Below, piece by piece: positions 44,672 to 53,708 of a DNA stretch of 64,000 nt; within the stretch, counting starts at the first letter, position 1, and every line of letters begins with the position of its first letter. Under the pieces are notes generated by a model. It was given only the letters and a program-made list of their open reading frames with translations, had not been told where the DNA came from and ran no database searches. Made by a program: the position numbers and the translations under genes. The DNA lies in contig NZ_AUFB01000001.1 of assembly GCF_000426285.1 (NCBI RefSeq), positions 310,001-374,000 of the forward strand. The letters are read 5' to 3'. The DNA is from Rhizobium leucaenae USDA 9039 (GTDB lineage Bacteria > Pseudomonadota > Alphaproteobacteria > Rhizobiales > Rhizobiaceae).

Positions 44672-46192
44672 TCACTTGATGGATACTTTGCTGAGGCCGA
44701 AGAGAGAGCCCGTCGGCGTCGGCACGAAGCCCTGCACGTTCTTCTGTTCGGCCGTGTAGCCATAAGAAGTATAGAGCCAGATCCAGGGCGAGACCTCGGC
44801 AATGTGCTTCTCGAACTCGGCGAAAATGACCTTGCGCTTGGCCGGATCGGTTTCGACACGGCCCTTCTGCATCAGGCTGTCCAGCGTATCGTCGATATAG
44901 TTGGCGACCTTCTGCAGGTTGCCAGTCTTCGTCCAGTAGCGGTTATACATGGAATAGGGATCGGCGCTGCCGCCATTCAGCGCGACCGCCATGTCGAAGT
45001 TGCCCTTCAGCCAGGCATCGACATAGACGTTGAGCTCCATCACCTTGATGTCGAGCTTGATGCCGATTTCGGCGAGCTGCGACTGAATAACCTGGGCTTC
45101 GGCGGTAGCGGTCGGCGGCTCGCCGGTGGCGGCGATCACGGTCGCGGAAAAGCCGTTGGCGAAGCCAGCGTCGGCCATCAGCTTCTTCGCCTTTTCGACA
45201 TCGCGCTTATAGCAGAAGAGCTGGCTCGGATCGGTCGCATAGAGCGGCATGGTCAACGGTCCCGTTACCTTGCCTTCGCCGAGCGCTGCCGTATCCAGCA
45301 CATCCTTCCGGTCGATCGCGCAGGAGATCGCCTGCCGCACGGCAAGCTGATCCATCGGCTTGTGCGAGGGGTTGAGCTGCAGGACGTTATAGGAAAGCAC
45401 CGGCGTGCGGGTCAGTTGCAGCTTCGGCTCCTTCGGAACCAGCGTCGCCACCAGCGGGTCGTTCAGAAGCGCGAAATCGATCTGACCGGTACGAAGCGAC
45501 GCCAGGATAGCCGTCTCATCGGGAAGGACGCTGATATCGATGCCATCGACCCCAACCGTGCCGCCAGCCCACGCCTTGTTGGCGCTTAGGACTTCCTTGG
45601 AATTCGGTACCCAATTGTCGAGCTTGAAAGGGCCGGAACCGATCGCCTTGGTGCCGATGGAGCCGGCGGTGATTTCGCTGGCCGGCACGACGGCGGCGTT
45701 GAGGCTCGTCATGGAGGTCAGAATAGGAACGTCGGGCTGCGACAGGTGGAAGATGACAGTCGTTGCATCCGGCGTATCGATGCTGGCGATCGACAGGAAA
45801 TTGGCGCGGGCGGCCGCACCCGTTGCTTGGTCAAGAATACGCTGGAACGACGCCTTCACGTCAGCGGAGGTGACAGCAGCACCGTTCTGGAACTGCGCAT
45901 TCGGATTGAGCTTGAAGGTCAACTCCTTGCCGTCGGACGAAAACTGCCAGCTTTCGGCGATGGCGGGAACGATCTGCAGATTGCTGTCGAGCCTGACGAG
46001 CGGCTCATAAATCAGCTCCAGCAAGCGGATCGAGGAAAAGGCGGTCTGCTTATGCGGATCGAGCCCGGTCGCATCCTGGGACCACGCCATACGCAGCGTC
46101 GCTGCATGTGCCTCCGTCGAAATGGCCGCCAAGCCTAGACCCGCCGCCACCGCGACGCACGAAATCAGCTTCCTTGCAGAATACCTTTTCAT
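44672..46192 (-). CDS. Peptide-type ABC substrate-binding protein, family 5
   Basis: 506 residues with a signal peptide of about 30 residues (ending EAHA-ATL). Family 5 features: RMAWSQDATGLDPHKQ, LLELIYEPLVRLD, IVPAIAESWQFSSDGKELTFKL and the C-terminal VSPWIWLYTSYGY. Family 5 proteins bind peptides, nickel complexes, muropeptides and some saccharides. Position between murQ and the permeases, in an operon ending with anmK, points to a MurNAc-containing ligand. It is about the length of DppA and shorter than YejA. Confidence 0.9.
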   Translation of the reverse strand: MKRYSARKLISCVAVAAGLGLAAISTEAHAATLRMAWSQDATGLDPHKQTAFSSIRLLELIYEPLVRLDSNLQIVPAIAESWQFSSDGKELTFKLNPNAQFQNGAAVTSADVKASFQRILDQATGAAARANFLSIASIDTPDATTVIFHLSQPDVPILTSMTSLNAAVVPASEITAGSIGTKAIGSGPFKLDNWVPNSKEVLSANKAWAGGTVGVDGIDISVLPDETAILASLRTGQIDFALLNDPLVATLVPKEPKLQLTRTPVLSYNVLQLNPSHKPMDQLAVRQAISCAIDRKDVLDTAALGEGKVTGPLTMPLYATDPSQLFCYKRDVEKAKKLMADAGFANGFSATVIAATGEPPTATAEAQVIQSQLAEIGIKLDIKVMELNVYVDAWLKGNFDMAVALNGGSADPYSMYNRYWTKTGNLQKVANYIDDTLDSLMQKGRVETDPAKRKVIFAEFEKHIAEVSPWIWLYTSYGYTAEQKNVQGFVPTPTGSLFGLSKVSIK

Positions 46193-46254
46193 TCTTTTCT
46201 CCCTTTGAGCGCCTTTTGACGCTTCCCCAGCCGATTTATTTCCGCCATCTCAGT

Positions 46255-47178
46255 TCATACCGTCTTCGCGCTGATGGCCTTTCGCAGGAATCCACCAGCG
46301 TTTTGCAATGCCACACGGGCGTCTTCAATGCCCATCCCGGTAATTTCCATCAGAATGGCGAGTTTGACATCATTGCCAGTCTGGTCGAGCACGCGGCGCG
46401 CTTCTTCCTGCGTGCAGCCGGTCGCCTGCATGACAATCCTGGAGGCACGGGCGACCAGCTTCTTGTTGCTTGCATTAACGTCGACCATCAGGTTCTGATA
46501 GCTCTTGCCGATCCGGATCATGCTCGCCGTCGTCAGCATGTTGAGAATGAGCTTCTGCGCCGTTCCCGACTTCAGCCGGGTCGATCCTGTCAGGATTTCC
46601 GGACCGACGACAGGAGAAATCGCAAGATCGGCAATGCCGGCGATGACGGAATTGGGGTTGCAGGACAGGGCGACAGTGGCTGCGCCGACGCTCTTTGCAT
46701 AGTTCAGCCCGCCGACGACGTAGGGCGTTCGGCCGGAAACGGCGATGCCAACGACAACATCCACGGCCGTCACGTTGATGTCCTGCAAAGCTTGGCGACC
46801 CTCCTCCGGATCGTCCTCGGCACCTTCGATCGAGCGTCGCAGCGCGTCGGGGCCGCCGGCGATCAGGCCGATCACCATGCTCGGCGGCACGCTAAAGGTT
46901 GGTGGGCATTCGGATGCGTCGAGAACACCAAGCCGGCCGCTGGTGCCCGCACCCATATAGATTAGCCGGCCGCCCTTCTGAAAGGCAGCAACGATCTGGT
47001 TGACGGCAGCGGCAATCGCAGGAATGACCTTCTCGACCGCGGCGGGGACGGTTTGGTCCTCGTAATTGATTTCACGCAGTATATCGAAGGTCGACAACAG
47101 ATCGATATGCATCGTGTTGGGGTTGCGACCCTCGGAAACCAACTGCTCCAGTTCGGATATCAACCTTTGTTCTGTCAT
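46255..47178 (-). CDS. murQ: N-acetylmuramic acid 6-phosphate etherase
   Basis: 307 residues. The SIS-fold MurQ core is complete, with catalytic Glu90 in [40 protein letters not shown] and [14 protein letters not shown]. It splits MurNAc-6-phosphate into GlcNAc-6-phosphate and D-lactate. It is the first gene of the unit that continues through the importer to anmK, and a MurR-type palindrome lies 219 bp upstream. Confidence 0.95.
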   Translation of the reverse strand: MTEQRLISELEQLVSEGRNPNTMHIDLLSTFDILREINYEDQTVPAAVEKVIPAIAAAVNQIVAAFQKGGRLIYMGAGTSGRLGVLDASECPPTFSVPPSMVIGLIAGGPDALRRSIEGAEDDPEEGRQALQDINVTAVDVVVGIAVSGRTPYVVGGLNYAKSVGAATVALSCNPNSVIAGIADLAISPVVGPEILTGSTRLKSGTAQKLILNMLTTASMIRIGKSYQNLMVDVNASNKKLVARASRIVMQATGCTQEEARRVLDQTGNDVKLAILMEITGMGIEDARVALQNAGGFLRKAISAKTV

Positions 47179-47396
47179 GTGCGTGCCCGCGAAAGAATTA
47201 CTTCGATATCAATAGATCAGGGATGGCGCGCTCGATCGGCAAGGATCGGGCCAGCCGCAGCAGCCTTGGAATTTTCGACGCAACAGAAAGCTGGTCATCA
47301 GCACAAGCAGCCGGCCTTTATGGCTTCGTTCGCTACCGGTTTCCCTGTTTACCTTCGTTAACATTATGTCCATTTATTCCCTTCGTCAATCATATT

Positions 47397-47413
47397 AGGA
47401 ATAAAATATTCCA
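47397..47413. promoter_or_regulatory. Candidate MurR operator upstream of murQ
   Basis: Read on the minus strand: TGGAATATTTTATTCCT. It differs from the 17-bp palindrome in front of murA (49696-49712) at only two positions. It is AT-rich, with a GGAATA/TATTCC core, in the 275-bp gap between murQ and the kinase gene. The rest of that gap shows no gene. Confidence 0.6.
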
Positions 47414-47453
47414 TCATTGGCGCTCAGAGTCAGCGAATGATCGGGCCGCCGTT

Positions 47454-48344
47454 TCAACCGCCGCAGACCGACTTTCTGCCAAGAATGATGGCGCCCGAAA
47501 CCGCATCACCGTCGATAGGCTTGAGGCGGCGGCGGACATCCGGTGCCAGCCATGGCTCCAGCGGGCTGGAAAGGCCGCCGAGCAGGGAGACACGCGGAGC
47601 ACCCTTGTCGAACAGCGAGCGGATCAGCGTATCGATATGTTCGGCCGCGCTCTGGACGATGCGCCGGCCGGCCGCGTCACCCTGATCAGCATGACGCATG
47701 ACCATCGGCGCCAGAGCGGCATAGTCCGTGGCCGAAGCGCGGTCCATCCAGCCGACCGCTTCCATGGGATCGTTTTGAAACCGCTGCATGATCTCGGCCA
47801 AAAGCGCGGTCTTCTCATAGCGGCCGTCATGCGCGCGCAGCGCAAGCTGCACCGCTTTCAGTCCGAGATCTGCGCCACTGCCTTCATCCGAGATCGGAAA
47901 CCCGTATCCGCCGACCCGCAAGTGACGGCCCTCGACGAAGCCAAGGCCGATCGATCCCGTCCCGGCAATGACGATCGCACCATCGCGGCCCGAATGGGCG
48001 CCGAGGCAGGCGCCCTCGCCGTCGCTGACGAAATCGATGCTGGCAAAGGGATGCTTTATGGCCCGCAATGCCTCAAGCGCGCCCTTCCGCCCGATCCCGG
48101 CAAGGCCGACACCCGCATGAATGCGCGCGATCTCGGATGGGCTGAGGCCTGCCTCCTCGATCGCGGCTTCGAAAGCCCTCGCAATGGAAGCCCAGGCTTC
48201 GTCAATGCCGAGCCGCGTGGTTGCGGGGCCGGATAATCCCTGGCCCAATACAGTCCCAGCAGAGTCTTCGATCCTCGCGCGACAACCGGTGCCTCCGCCG
48301 TCGATGCCGAGAAAATAGTGCGCTTGGTCCGTTTCGCTGCTCAT
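47454..48344 (-). CDS. BadF/BadG-type N-acetyl-amino-sugar kinase
   Basis: 296 residues. The ASKHA ATPase fold is seen in YFLGIDGGGTGCRARI, the phosphate-2 loop GRDGAIVIAGTGSIGLG and GGYGFPISDEGSGADLGLKAV. This branch includes N-acetylglucosamine kinases and MurK, which phosphorylates both MurNAc and GlcNAc. Its ATG overlaps the murA stop (ATGA), so it is translated with murA. In this island it would feed free MurNAc or GlcNAc into the MurQ route; which one cannot be told from sequence. Confidence 0.82.
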   Translation of the reverse strand: MSSETDQAHYFLGIDGGGTGCRARIEDSAGTVLGQGLSGPATTRLGIDEAWASIARAFEAAIEEAGLSPSEIARIHAGVGLAGIGRKGALEALRAIKHPFASIDFVSDGEGACLGAHSGRDGAIVIAGTGSIGLGFVEGRHLRVGGYGFPISDEGSGADLGLKAVQLALRAHDGRYEKTALLAEIMQRFQNDPMEAVGWMDRASATDYAALAPMVMRHADQGDAAGRRIVQSAAEHIDTLIRSLFDKGAPRVSLLGGLSSPLEPWLAPDVRRRLKPIDGDAVSGAIILGRKSVCGG

Positions 48345-49597
48345 GACGTCAGCCGCTCTATATCAGCGCCGCAGAGGTGGAGCTTGCGATCCAACTGCTC
48401 GTAGCCGCGATCGAGATGGTAGACGCGGTTGACGATGGTTTCGCCCTTCGACACCAGCGCCGCCAATACCAGCGAGACGGAAGCGCGCAGATCGGTCGCC
48501 ATGACCTGCGCCCCTCGAAGAGGCGCCCCACCGCGGACCAGTGCCGTGGTGCCCTGCAGCGTGATGTTGGCGCCGAGACGCATCAATTCCGGCACATGCA
48601 TGAAGCGGTTTTCGAACACCGTCTCGCGGATCAGCGTGGCGCCTTCGGCGCAGCAGGCGAGCGCCATGAACTGCGCCTGCAGGTCCGTGGGGAAGCCTGG
48701 ATAGGGTTCCGTTGTGATGTCGGCGCCCTTGAGCGGGCCGTCCCTCGAAACGACCAGCCCCCGATCACTCGGCCAGATTCTGACACCCATGGCCTCCAGC
48801 GCCTGCACGACGGAAGCCAGGTTCTCCAGTCGAGCGTGGATGAGTTCAAGTTGCCCACCGGTGATGGCGGCCGCAACGGCGTAAGTGCCGGCCTCGATCC
48901 GGTCGGATATGCCGTGATGCCTGGCAGGCCGCCAATTCGTGTTACCCTCTATCAGGATGCGATGCGTACCGGCGCCCTCGATCCGCGCGCCCATGGCAGC
49001 CAAGCAGGCGGCAAGGTCGGCCACCTCCGGCTCGCGCGCCGCGTTCAAGATTTCCGTCTCGCCCTTGGCAGTACATGCCGCCATCATCGCCGTCTCGGTC
49101 GCGCCGACAGATGGGGAACTCAGGACGATTCGCGCGCCCTTTAGCCCGCCAGGGGCCGATGCGACGATCAGACCGTTCTCGATCGCGATATCGGCGCCAA
49201 GCGTCGCCAGCGCCTTGATGTGCATGTCGACCGGCCGGGCGCCGATCGCGCAGCCACCCGGCAGAGAGACACGGGCATGCCCGAAGCGTGCCAGCAGCGG
49301 CGCAAGTACCAGTACCGTCGCCCGCATGCGCCTGACGGTGTCGTAGGAGGTTTCCTTCGAGACGATGGCGCTGGCGTCGATCGTGGTTCCCTGCGCCGTG
49401 CGGGCCACAACTGCTCCATGAAGGGCCACGACGCCGAGCATGTTCTCGACATCGGTGACGGCCGGCAGGTTCGTCAGTTCCAGCGAATGGGGACTGAGCA
49501 GCGCCGCCGCGATCTGCGGCAAGGCGGCGTTCTTGGCGCCGGAAATCGTCACAGCACCCTGCAGCCTGTTTCCGCCGGATATCCGCAGTCTGTCCAT
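48341..49597 (-). CDS. murA: MurA paralogue, UDP-GlcNAc enolpyruvyl transferase
   Basis: 418 residues, normal length. The catalytic Cys116 loop ([15 protein letters not shown]), Lys22-Asn23 (SGAKNA) and EAGTYAVAA-type blocks are intact, so it should be active and should bind fosfomycin. The enzyme makes the first committed peptidoglycan precursor, yet it is placed first in a catabolic unit, coupled to an amino-sugar kinase and divergent from the MurR regulator. The housekeeping murA is probably elsewhere, which would make this a second, conditionally expressed copy. Confidence 0.9.
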   Translation of the reverse strand: MDRLRISGGNRLQGAVTISGAKNAALPQIAAALLSPHSLELTNLPAVTDVENMLGVVALHGAVVARTAQGTTIDASAIVSKETSYDTVRRMRATVLVLAPLLARFGHARVSLPGGCAIGARPVDMHIKALATLGADIAIENGLIVASAPGGLKGARIVLSSPSVGATETAMMAACTAKGETEILNAAREPEVADLAACLAAMGARIEGAGTHRILIEGNTNWRPARHHGISDRIEAGTYAVAAAITGGQLELIHARLENLASVVQALEAMGVRIWPSDRGLVVSRDGPLKGADITTEPYPGFPTDLQAQFMALACCAEGATLIRETVFENRFMHVPELMRLGANITLQGTTALVRGGAPLRGAQVMATDLRASVSLVLAALVSKGETIVNRVYHLDRGYEQLDRKLHLCGADIERLTS

Positions 49598-49695
49598 GAT
49601 ATGAAACCCGTCAAAGAGAGGGGCGAAAGAGCAGATGTCACTTCCTCTGCTTCTGACTCAAGATTATTCGTCCATTCCGTCCTGTCAACGTGGGT

Positions 49696-49712
49696 TGGAA
49701 TTTTTTATTCCA
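49696..49712. promoter_or_regulatory. Candidate MurR operator between murA and murR
   Basis: TGGAATTTTTTATTCCA, with perfect 6-bp arms and a 5-bp centre, in the divergent gap (49598-49837), 99 bp from murA and 126 bp from murR. It matches the site upstream of murQ at 15 of 17 positions and so probably controls both units and murR itself. Confidence 0.65.
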
Positions 49713-49837
49713 GTTTCTTTGTGGTAAGGTCGCTAGCTGACGGGATCGAAAGCGTGGTTGCCCGCTATCGGCCGAATGATATCTTGTGGCTCGATTGTGT
49801 CGACGCGTGAACCGGCCTCCACGGCCTGAAGGGGCGG

Positions 49838-50698
49838 ATGTCTATCTTAAAGAAAATCAGCGCGAAGCTCGAAGGCATGGCGCCGGCCGATCGCCAGATC
49901 GGGCAATTCATCGTCGAAAATCCCGACCAGATGCTGCGGCTCTCATCCGCTGCCCTCGCCGCCGAGACCGGTCGCAGCCAGTCGAGCGTCGTCAAGTTCA
50001 GCCAGAAACTCGGCTATGCCGGCTATCAGGAGCTGAAGCTCGCCGTCAGCGAAGCCAAGGCGCAGGAATGGCAGGCCCCGGCCGGCATGATCCATGGGAC
50101 CATCGAAGTCGATGACGGCTATCTGACCATCCTGCAAAAATTGCTCGGCAGCAAGCTGCAGGCGATGCAGCAGACGATCGCCGTCAACAACGAACTGGAT
50201 ATCGGCAAGGCGCTGAAAGCGCTCTATGAAGCCCGCCGCATTCATTTGGCAGGCGTTGGCGCATCTTCACTGGTCGCTCGAGACTTTTCCTATAAGCTGA
50301 TGAAACTCGGGCGCAATGTCCTGCACGACAGCGACAGCCATGTGCAGATGGCCAATGCCTCCACACTCGGTCCCGACGACCTGCTGTTCGCCCTCTCCTA
50401 TTCCGGCACCAGCATCGAGACTCTCAGGATCGCCGAACTCGCAAGCCAGCGAAATGCGGTCGTCATCGCCGTGACCGGCCTTCAGGACAACCCTCTGGCC
50501 CACGTCGCCGATATCCGCCTCTATACTGTCGGCGATGAAGACCGCGTCCGCTCTTCGGCCATCACCGCACGCGACGCGCAACTGATGCTCACCGACTTGC
50601 TGTTCATCCTGCTGGTACAAAGGCAGCCAGACGCGAACGATTATGTTCACAACAGCGAAGCGGCTGTCTCGGTGTTGAAGGCGAAGCAACTGTCGTAG
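49838..50698 (+). CDS. murR: MurR/RpiR-family regulator
   Basis: 286 residues. N-terminal RpiR helix-turn-helix (about 1-77, with SSAALAAETGRSQSSVVKFSQKLGYAGYQELK) and a C-terminal SIS sugar-phosphate-binding domain (about 125-260, HLAGVGASSLVARDFSYKLMKLG, ALSYSGTSIETL). MurR-type proteins repress murQ operons and respond to MurNAc-6-phosphate. Divergent from murA, with a matching palindrome between them. Assigned murR from context; an RpiR sensing GlcNAc-6-phosphate is the alternative. Confidence 0.85.
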   Translation: MSILKKISAKLEGMAPADRQIGQFIVENPDQMLRLSSAALAAETGRSQSSVVKFSQKLGYAGYQELKLAVSEAKAQEWQAPAGMIHGTIEVDDGYLTILQKLLGSKLQAMQQTIAVNNELDIGKALKALYEARRIHLAGVGASSLVARDFSYKLMKLGRNVLHDSDSHVQMANASTLGPDDLLFALSYSGTSIETLRIAELASQRNAVVIAVTGLQDNPLAHVADIRLYTVGDEDRVRSSAITARDAQLMLTDLLFILLVQRQPDANDYVHNSEAAVSVLKAKQLS

Positions 50699-50706
50699 GG
50701 GGCCGA

Positions 50707-51213
50707 TCAAGGACATTCCGCAAGCCAGTGCCTGATATCGTCCATTGAGCGCATCAGGATTGAGGGACTGTCGCGGGCCGGAATAAAACCCCAGCTCTGC
50801 CAGAATGTCTCCGCGTCCGTATCTATGGCGCGAACCACCACAGCACGCCCTGCAACGATATCCGCGCCGGCGACGCAGCGCGTCAACGCGTCTTTCACCA
50901 GAGCCGAGCCGATGCCACGGCCAGCGTAGCGGCGGTCGACGGCGAGCTGACCGATTAACAAGCAGGGGATGGGGTCTGGCGGACGGCCCGTGCGAATCTT
51001 GCGTGGAGCGGCATTAGGCTCGATGACGGACGGAGCAAGGCCGTAATAGCCAACGACGGTATCTTCATCGAGCGCAACGAGAACGCGGGTGAATCCGCGG
51101 GTCTGATTGGATCGCGCAAAATTTGCCAACCAGTCGTCGAGTGCGGGTTTACCGCAGGTAAAACCGTCCAACCGGTGATGATCGGATAGAAGCGCAATGC
51201 CGGAAAGCACCAC
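50707..51213 (-). CDS. GNAT acetyltransferase toxin (TacT-like)
   Basis: 168 residues from a GTG four bases after the antitoxin stop. The start (LLSDHHRLDGFTCGKPALDDWLANFARSNQTRGFTRVLVA) and the acetyl-CoA loop RRYAGRGIGSALVKDAL match TacT/AtaT-type toxins, which acetylate aminoacyl-tRNA and stop translation. Encoded directly behind a DUF1778 antitoxin, the classic TacAT arrangement. Convergent with murR. Confidence 0.87.
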   Translation of the reverse strand: MVLSGIALLSDHHRLDGFTCGKPALDDWLANFARSNQTRGFTRVLVALDEDTVVGYYGLAPSVIEPNAAPRKIRTGRPPDPIPCLLIGQLAVDRRYAGRGIGSALVKDALTRCVAGADIVAGRAVVVRAIDTDAETFWQSWGFIPARDSPSILMRSMDDIRHWLAECP

Positions 51214-51217
51214 GGCC

Positions 51218-51502
51218 TTATTGCTTCCACGGCGTTTTGCGTTGCAGCCGCTCCTTCACCTTTGCCGGCGGAACTGCCGGCGTTGCACCGATGACCTGAA
51301 GAAAATCATCGAAAGCTCCCGGCGAAAGACGAATGACTGTCTCGTTCAAGATCGCGGTCTGTGCCTCGTGAACAGCGGCGCGACGCATGAACTCGGTGCG
51401 TGACAAGCCGAGCAGTTCCGCACCACGGTCGATGATGGCAAGATCGTCATCGCGCAAGCGCATCGATACGGGCGTCTCTTTTTTCTGTGCAGGGGTTGCC
51501 AT
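51218..51502 (-). CDS. DUF1778 antitoxin (TacA-like)
   Basis: 94 residues from the ATG at 51502, with an AGGA site; an upstream ATG at 51559 would place the operator within the gene and is rejected. Ribbon-helix-helix part (VSMRLRDDDLAIIDRGAELLGLSRTEFMRRAA) and a C-terminal toxin-neutralising tail. Binds DNA with the toxin to autorepress. Confidence 0.87.
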   Translation of the reverse strand: MATPAQKKETPVSMRLRDDDLAIIDRGAELLGLSRTEFMRRAAVHEAQTAILNETVIRLSPGAFDDFLQVIGATPAVPPAKVKERLQRKTPWKQ

Positions 51503-51537
51503 CGCTTGATCCTCGATTCCGAAGGACGATAGGCTGA

Positions 51538-51558
51538 TGTAATGCAAAACGCAATACA
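51538..51558. promoter_or_regulatory. Palindrome, candidate TacAT operator
   Basis: 21 bp with arms TGTAnTGC and GCAnTACA around AAAAC, 36 bp upstream of the antitoxin start. Typical place for ribbon-helix-helix autoregulation. Confidence 0.5.
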
Positions 51559-51604
51559 AAAGCGACGATTTTCATTTTTGCAGGGCAATAGCGATGGTCT
51601 TTGG

Positions 51605-52867
51605 TCAGGTCGTCGACTTCAAAGTCGCCGCGATCGCTTCGGCGGCAGCAAAGCCGGTTTCAAGAGCGCCATGTGCTGTTGAAAACCGCGCCGGCGAACA
51701 GGCTTCGCCGGCAAAGAAGAGCCTGCCGTCAACAGTCTCGCCGAGCACGATCCGTTCGGCAGAGGCGCCCGGCTCGGCATAGGAATAGGATCCGCCGATA
51801 TGCGTCTCGCCATGCCAGGCCGACATGGCCACGGCATCGATCCGATGGCCGAAAGCGCTTCCGAAATGCTGGGTCAGCTCTTCTCTAGCGAATGCAAGCG
51901 CCGCCTGCTCTCCGGCAGCCTCCAGATCCCGCGCCAGCGAACCACCATAATAGGCCTCGATCAAGGCGGTGCCGAAGGGGCGTAGCTGGTAGGAACCCGT
52001 GCGGAGCTCGTCCAGGGAGCCCGTCAGCCTCGTATCGACCGGCAGATCGTCCGGCGACGTCACGCTGAGGAACAGTTTGTTGGCAAGCCCCAGCGGCAAG
52101 CGACTGGCCGCTTCTTGCTTTCTCGGCAGTGGCGGATCGAATTTGATCTGATCCTGCGCAATCACATTTGTCGCGACCGTCACCACGACCGTTCGCGCGC
52201 GCAGCGTGCCGCGTTCCGTCTGCAAAAGGATCGAGTCGGCGCTACGATGATCGACCATTTTGACGGCAGTCGAACGTACCGTCGGTACCGGCTGCGAGTA
52301 GGTCGAAATCAGTGTCCCATAACCCTCGCGGACGCGCCAGTCCGGGCCTGCTCCCGGATCATAATGGACATAATCATGGATGGAGGCGGCCGCGAGTTCG
52401 ACACCATTTAGAAACGTCCCGATTGCTTCAACGCGCCCGTTCCAGGGATTTCCGGGCTCCAACAATTCTTCGAGCGATCCGTCTTCGCCGGTATCTCCCC
52501 ATTGTTCCGCCCGCGCAAAAAAGGCGCTGATGGCTGCTCTGCCTTGTTCTCCCTCGGCCGTCCGACCGCCCTCGCTCCAGGGGGCAGGCGTCATTTCCAC
52601 GGTCAGCCCGATCTGGCGAGCAATATCGGTCCATCCATTGGTCCTCGCGCCATGCAACCATCCGCAGCCGAGATCGACAGGCTCGTTCCCGAACGATGGC
52701 AATCGAACGGTCCATGCGCGACCGCCCGCTCGATCCTTCGCTTCGAGAAGTAATATCGAAAGATCAGGGCGAAGAGACTGCAGCCGCCGCGCGGCTGCGA
52801 CGCCTGCGGCGCCGGCGCCGATGATGGCGACATCGATTGTCTGGCCCGCCGGCCAAGAATTGCTCAA
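51605..52867 (-). CDS. Flavin monoamine oxidase-family protein
   Basis: 420 residues from a TTG with a GAGGA site. FAD-binding VAIIGAGAAGVAAARRL, amine-oxidase motif LEAKDRAGGRAWT, DLGCGWLHGA and the C-terminal LFFAGEACSPARFSTAHGALETG. It should oxidise a primary amine or a related compound with release of peroxide. No signal peptide. The next gene upstream on its strand is in the same direction but 80 bp away from its start; no pathway is evident. Confidence 0.85.
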   Translation of the reverse strand: MSNSWPAGQTIDVAIIGAGAAGVAAARRLQSLRPDLSILLLEAKDRAGGRAWTVRLPSFGNEPVDLGCGWLHGARTNGWTDIARQIGLTVEMTPAPWSEGGRTAEGEQGRAAISAFFARAEQWGDTGEDGSLEELLEPGNPWNGRVEAIGTFLNGVELAAASIHDYVHYDPGAGPDWRVREGYGTLISTYSQPVPTVRSTAVKMVDHRSADSILLQTERGTLRARTVVVTVATNVIAQDQIKFDPPLPRKQEAASRLPLGLANKLFLSVTSPDDLPVDTRLTGSLDELRTGSYQLRPFGTALIEAYYGGSLARDLEAAGEQAALAFAREELTQHFGSAFGHRIDAVAMSAWHGETHIGGSYSYAEPGASAERIVLGETVDGRLFFAGEACSPARFSTAHGALETGFAAAEAIAATLKSTT

Positions 52868-52947
52868 ATGTCCTCACCTTTCTGATAGGCCGGCCTCCTG
52901 ATGGATCCGGCCTCGATTTTCATGGACCGCCTACAGACGACTTACAC

Positions 52948-53556
52948 CTATGGCTTGACGCCATTCAGGTGGCTTTCGAGGAAATGCAGATTGTCTTGCC
53001 CCCAGTAGAGTTCGCCGTCGTAACGGAATGACGGAAAACCGAAGACGCCGTTCTTGAGGGCAAACTCGCGATCGGCCTTCCACTTGCCCTGCACGTCCGC
53101 ATCGCCCTCCCGCTTTAAAAGCGCATCGCCGTCGAAACCGGCCGCGCTGGCGATCGTCCTGCGCACCTCGGGATTGCCGATATCCACGGCGCGACTCCAG
53201 AACGCTTCCTGCAGGGCCTTCGTCAGTTCGAGCCAGGGCTTGCCGTCGAGATAGGCGGCGATGACCATGAAGGCGGCGGGCGCCGGATCGGCAAGCGGCG
53301 GGCGATTTTCCAGAAGCAGCGTCTTGCCGCGAAGGCCCGCCCAACGCTTGAGGTCGCGCTGCCAATATTGCCGACGAGCCTCCGGTCGATTGCGCGAGAA
53401 AATGCCGCCGTTTTCCTCGAGGACGGTGGTGAAATAGGGTCGGATTTCCGCGCCCGTCTTTTCGACGAGATCGAGAAACGGCTCCAGGCCGATATAGGAC
53501 CAGGGCGAGCCGATGGAGAAAACGTAGTCTATGATCTTGGTCACTATCTGCCGCAT
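52948..53556 (-). CDS. 2-hydroxychromene-2-carboxylate isomerase-like (DsbA family)
   Basis: 202 residues. DsbA/kappa-GST fold with the HCCA isomerase motif SIGSPWSYIGL in place of CXXC, plus NRPPLADPAPAAF and FGFPSFRYDGELYWGQDNL. The family performs glutathione-dependent isomerisation in naphthalene-type degradation, but many members in rhizobia have no known aromatic pathway; none is visible here. Confidence 0.83.
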   Translation of the reverse strand: MRQIVTKIIDYVFSIGSPWSYIGLEPFLDLVEKTGAEIRPYFTTVLEENGGIFSRNRPEARRQYWQRDLKRWAGLRGKTLLLENRPPLADPAPAAFMVIAAYLDGKPWLELTKALQEAFWSRAVDIGNPEVRRTIASAAGFDGDALLKREGDADVQGKWKADREFALKNGVFGFPSFRYDGELYWGQDNLHFLESHLNGVKP

Positions 53557-53708
53557 CCGTGCATGATGAAAACTGACAGATTTTGATCAGCAAGCAGACT
53601 GATGTGCAAGCGCCAACCGGATGCTGCGGCGCAATTTCCATAACGATATCGTTATACGACCGGAGTCGTGCCGACAGCGGTTTGAAGCGGCTGATGCCAA
53701 TTCCAGCT

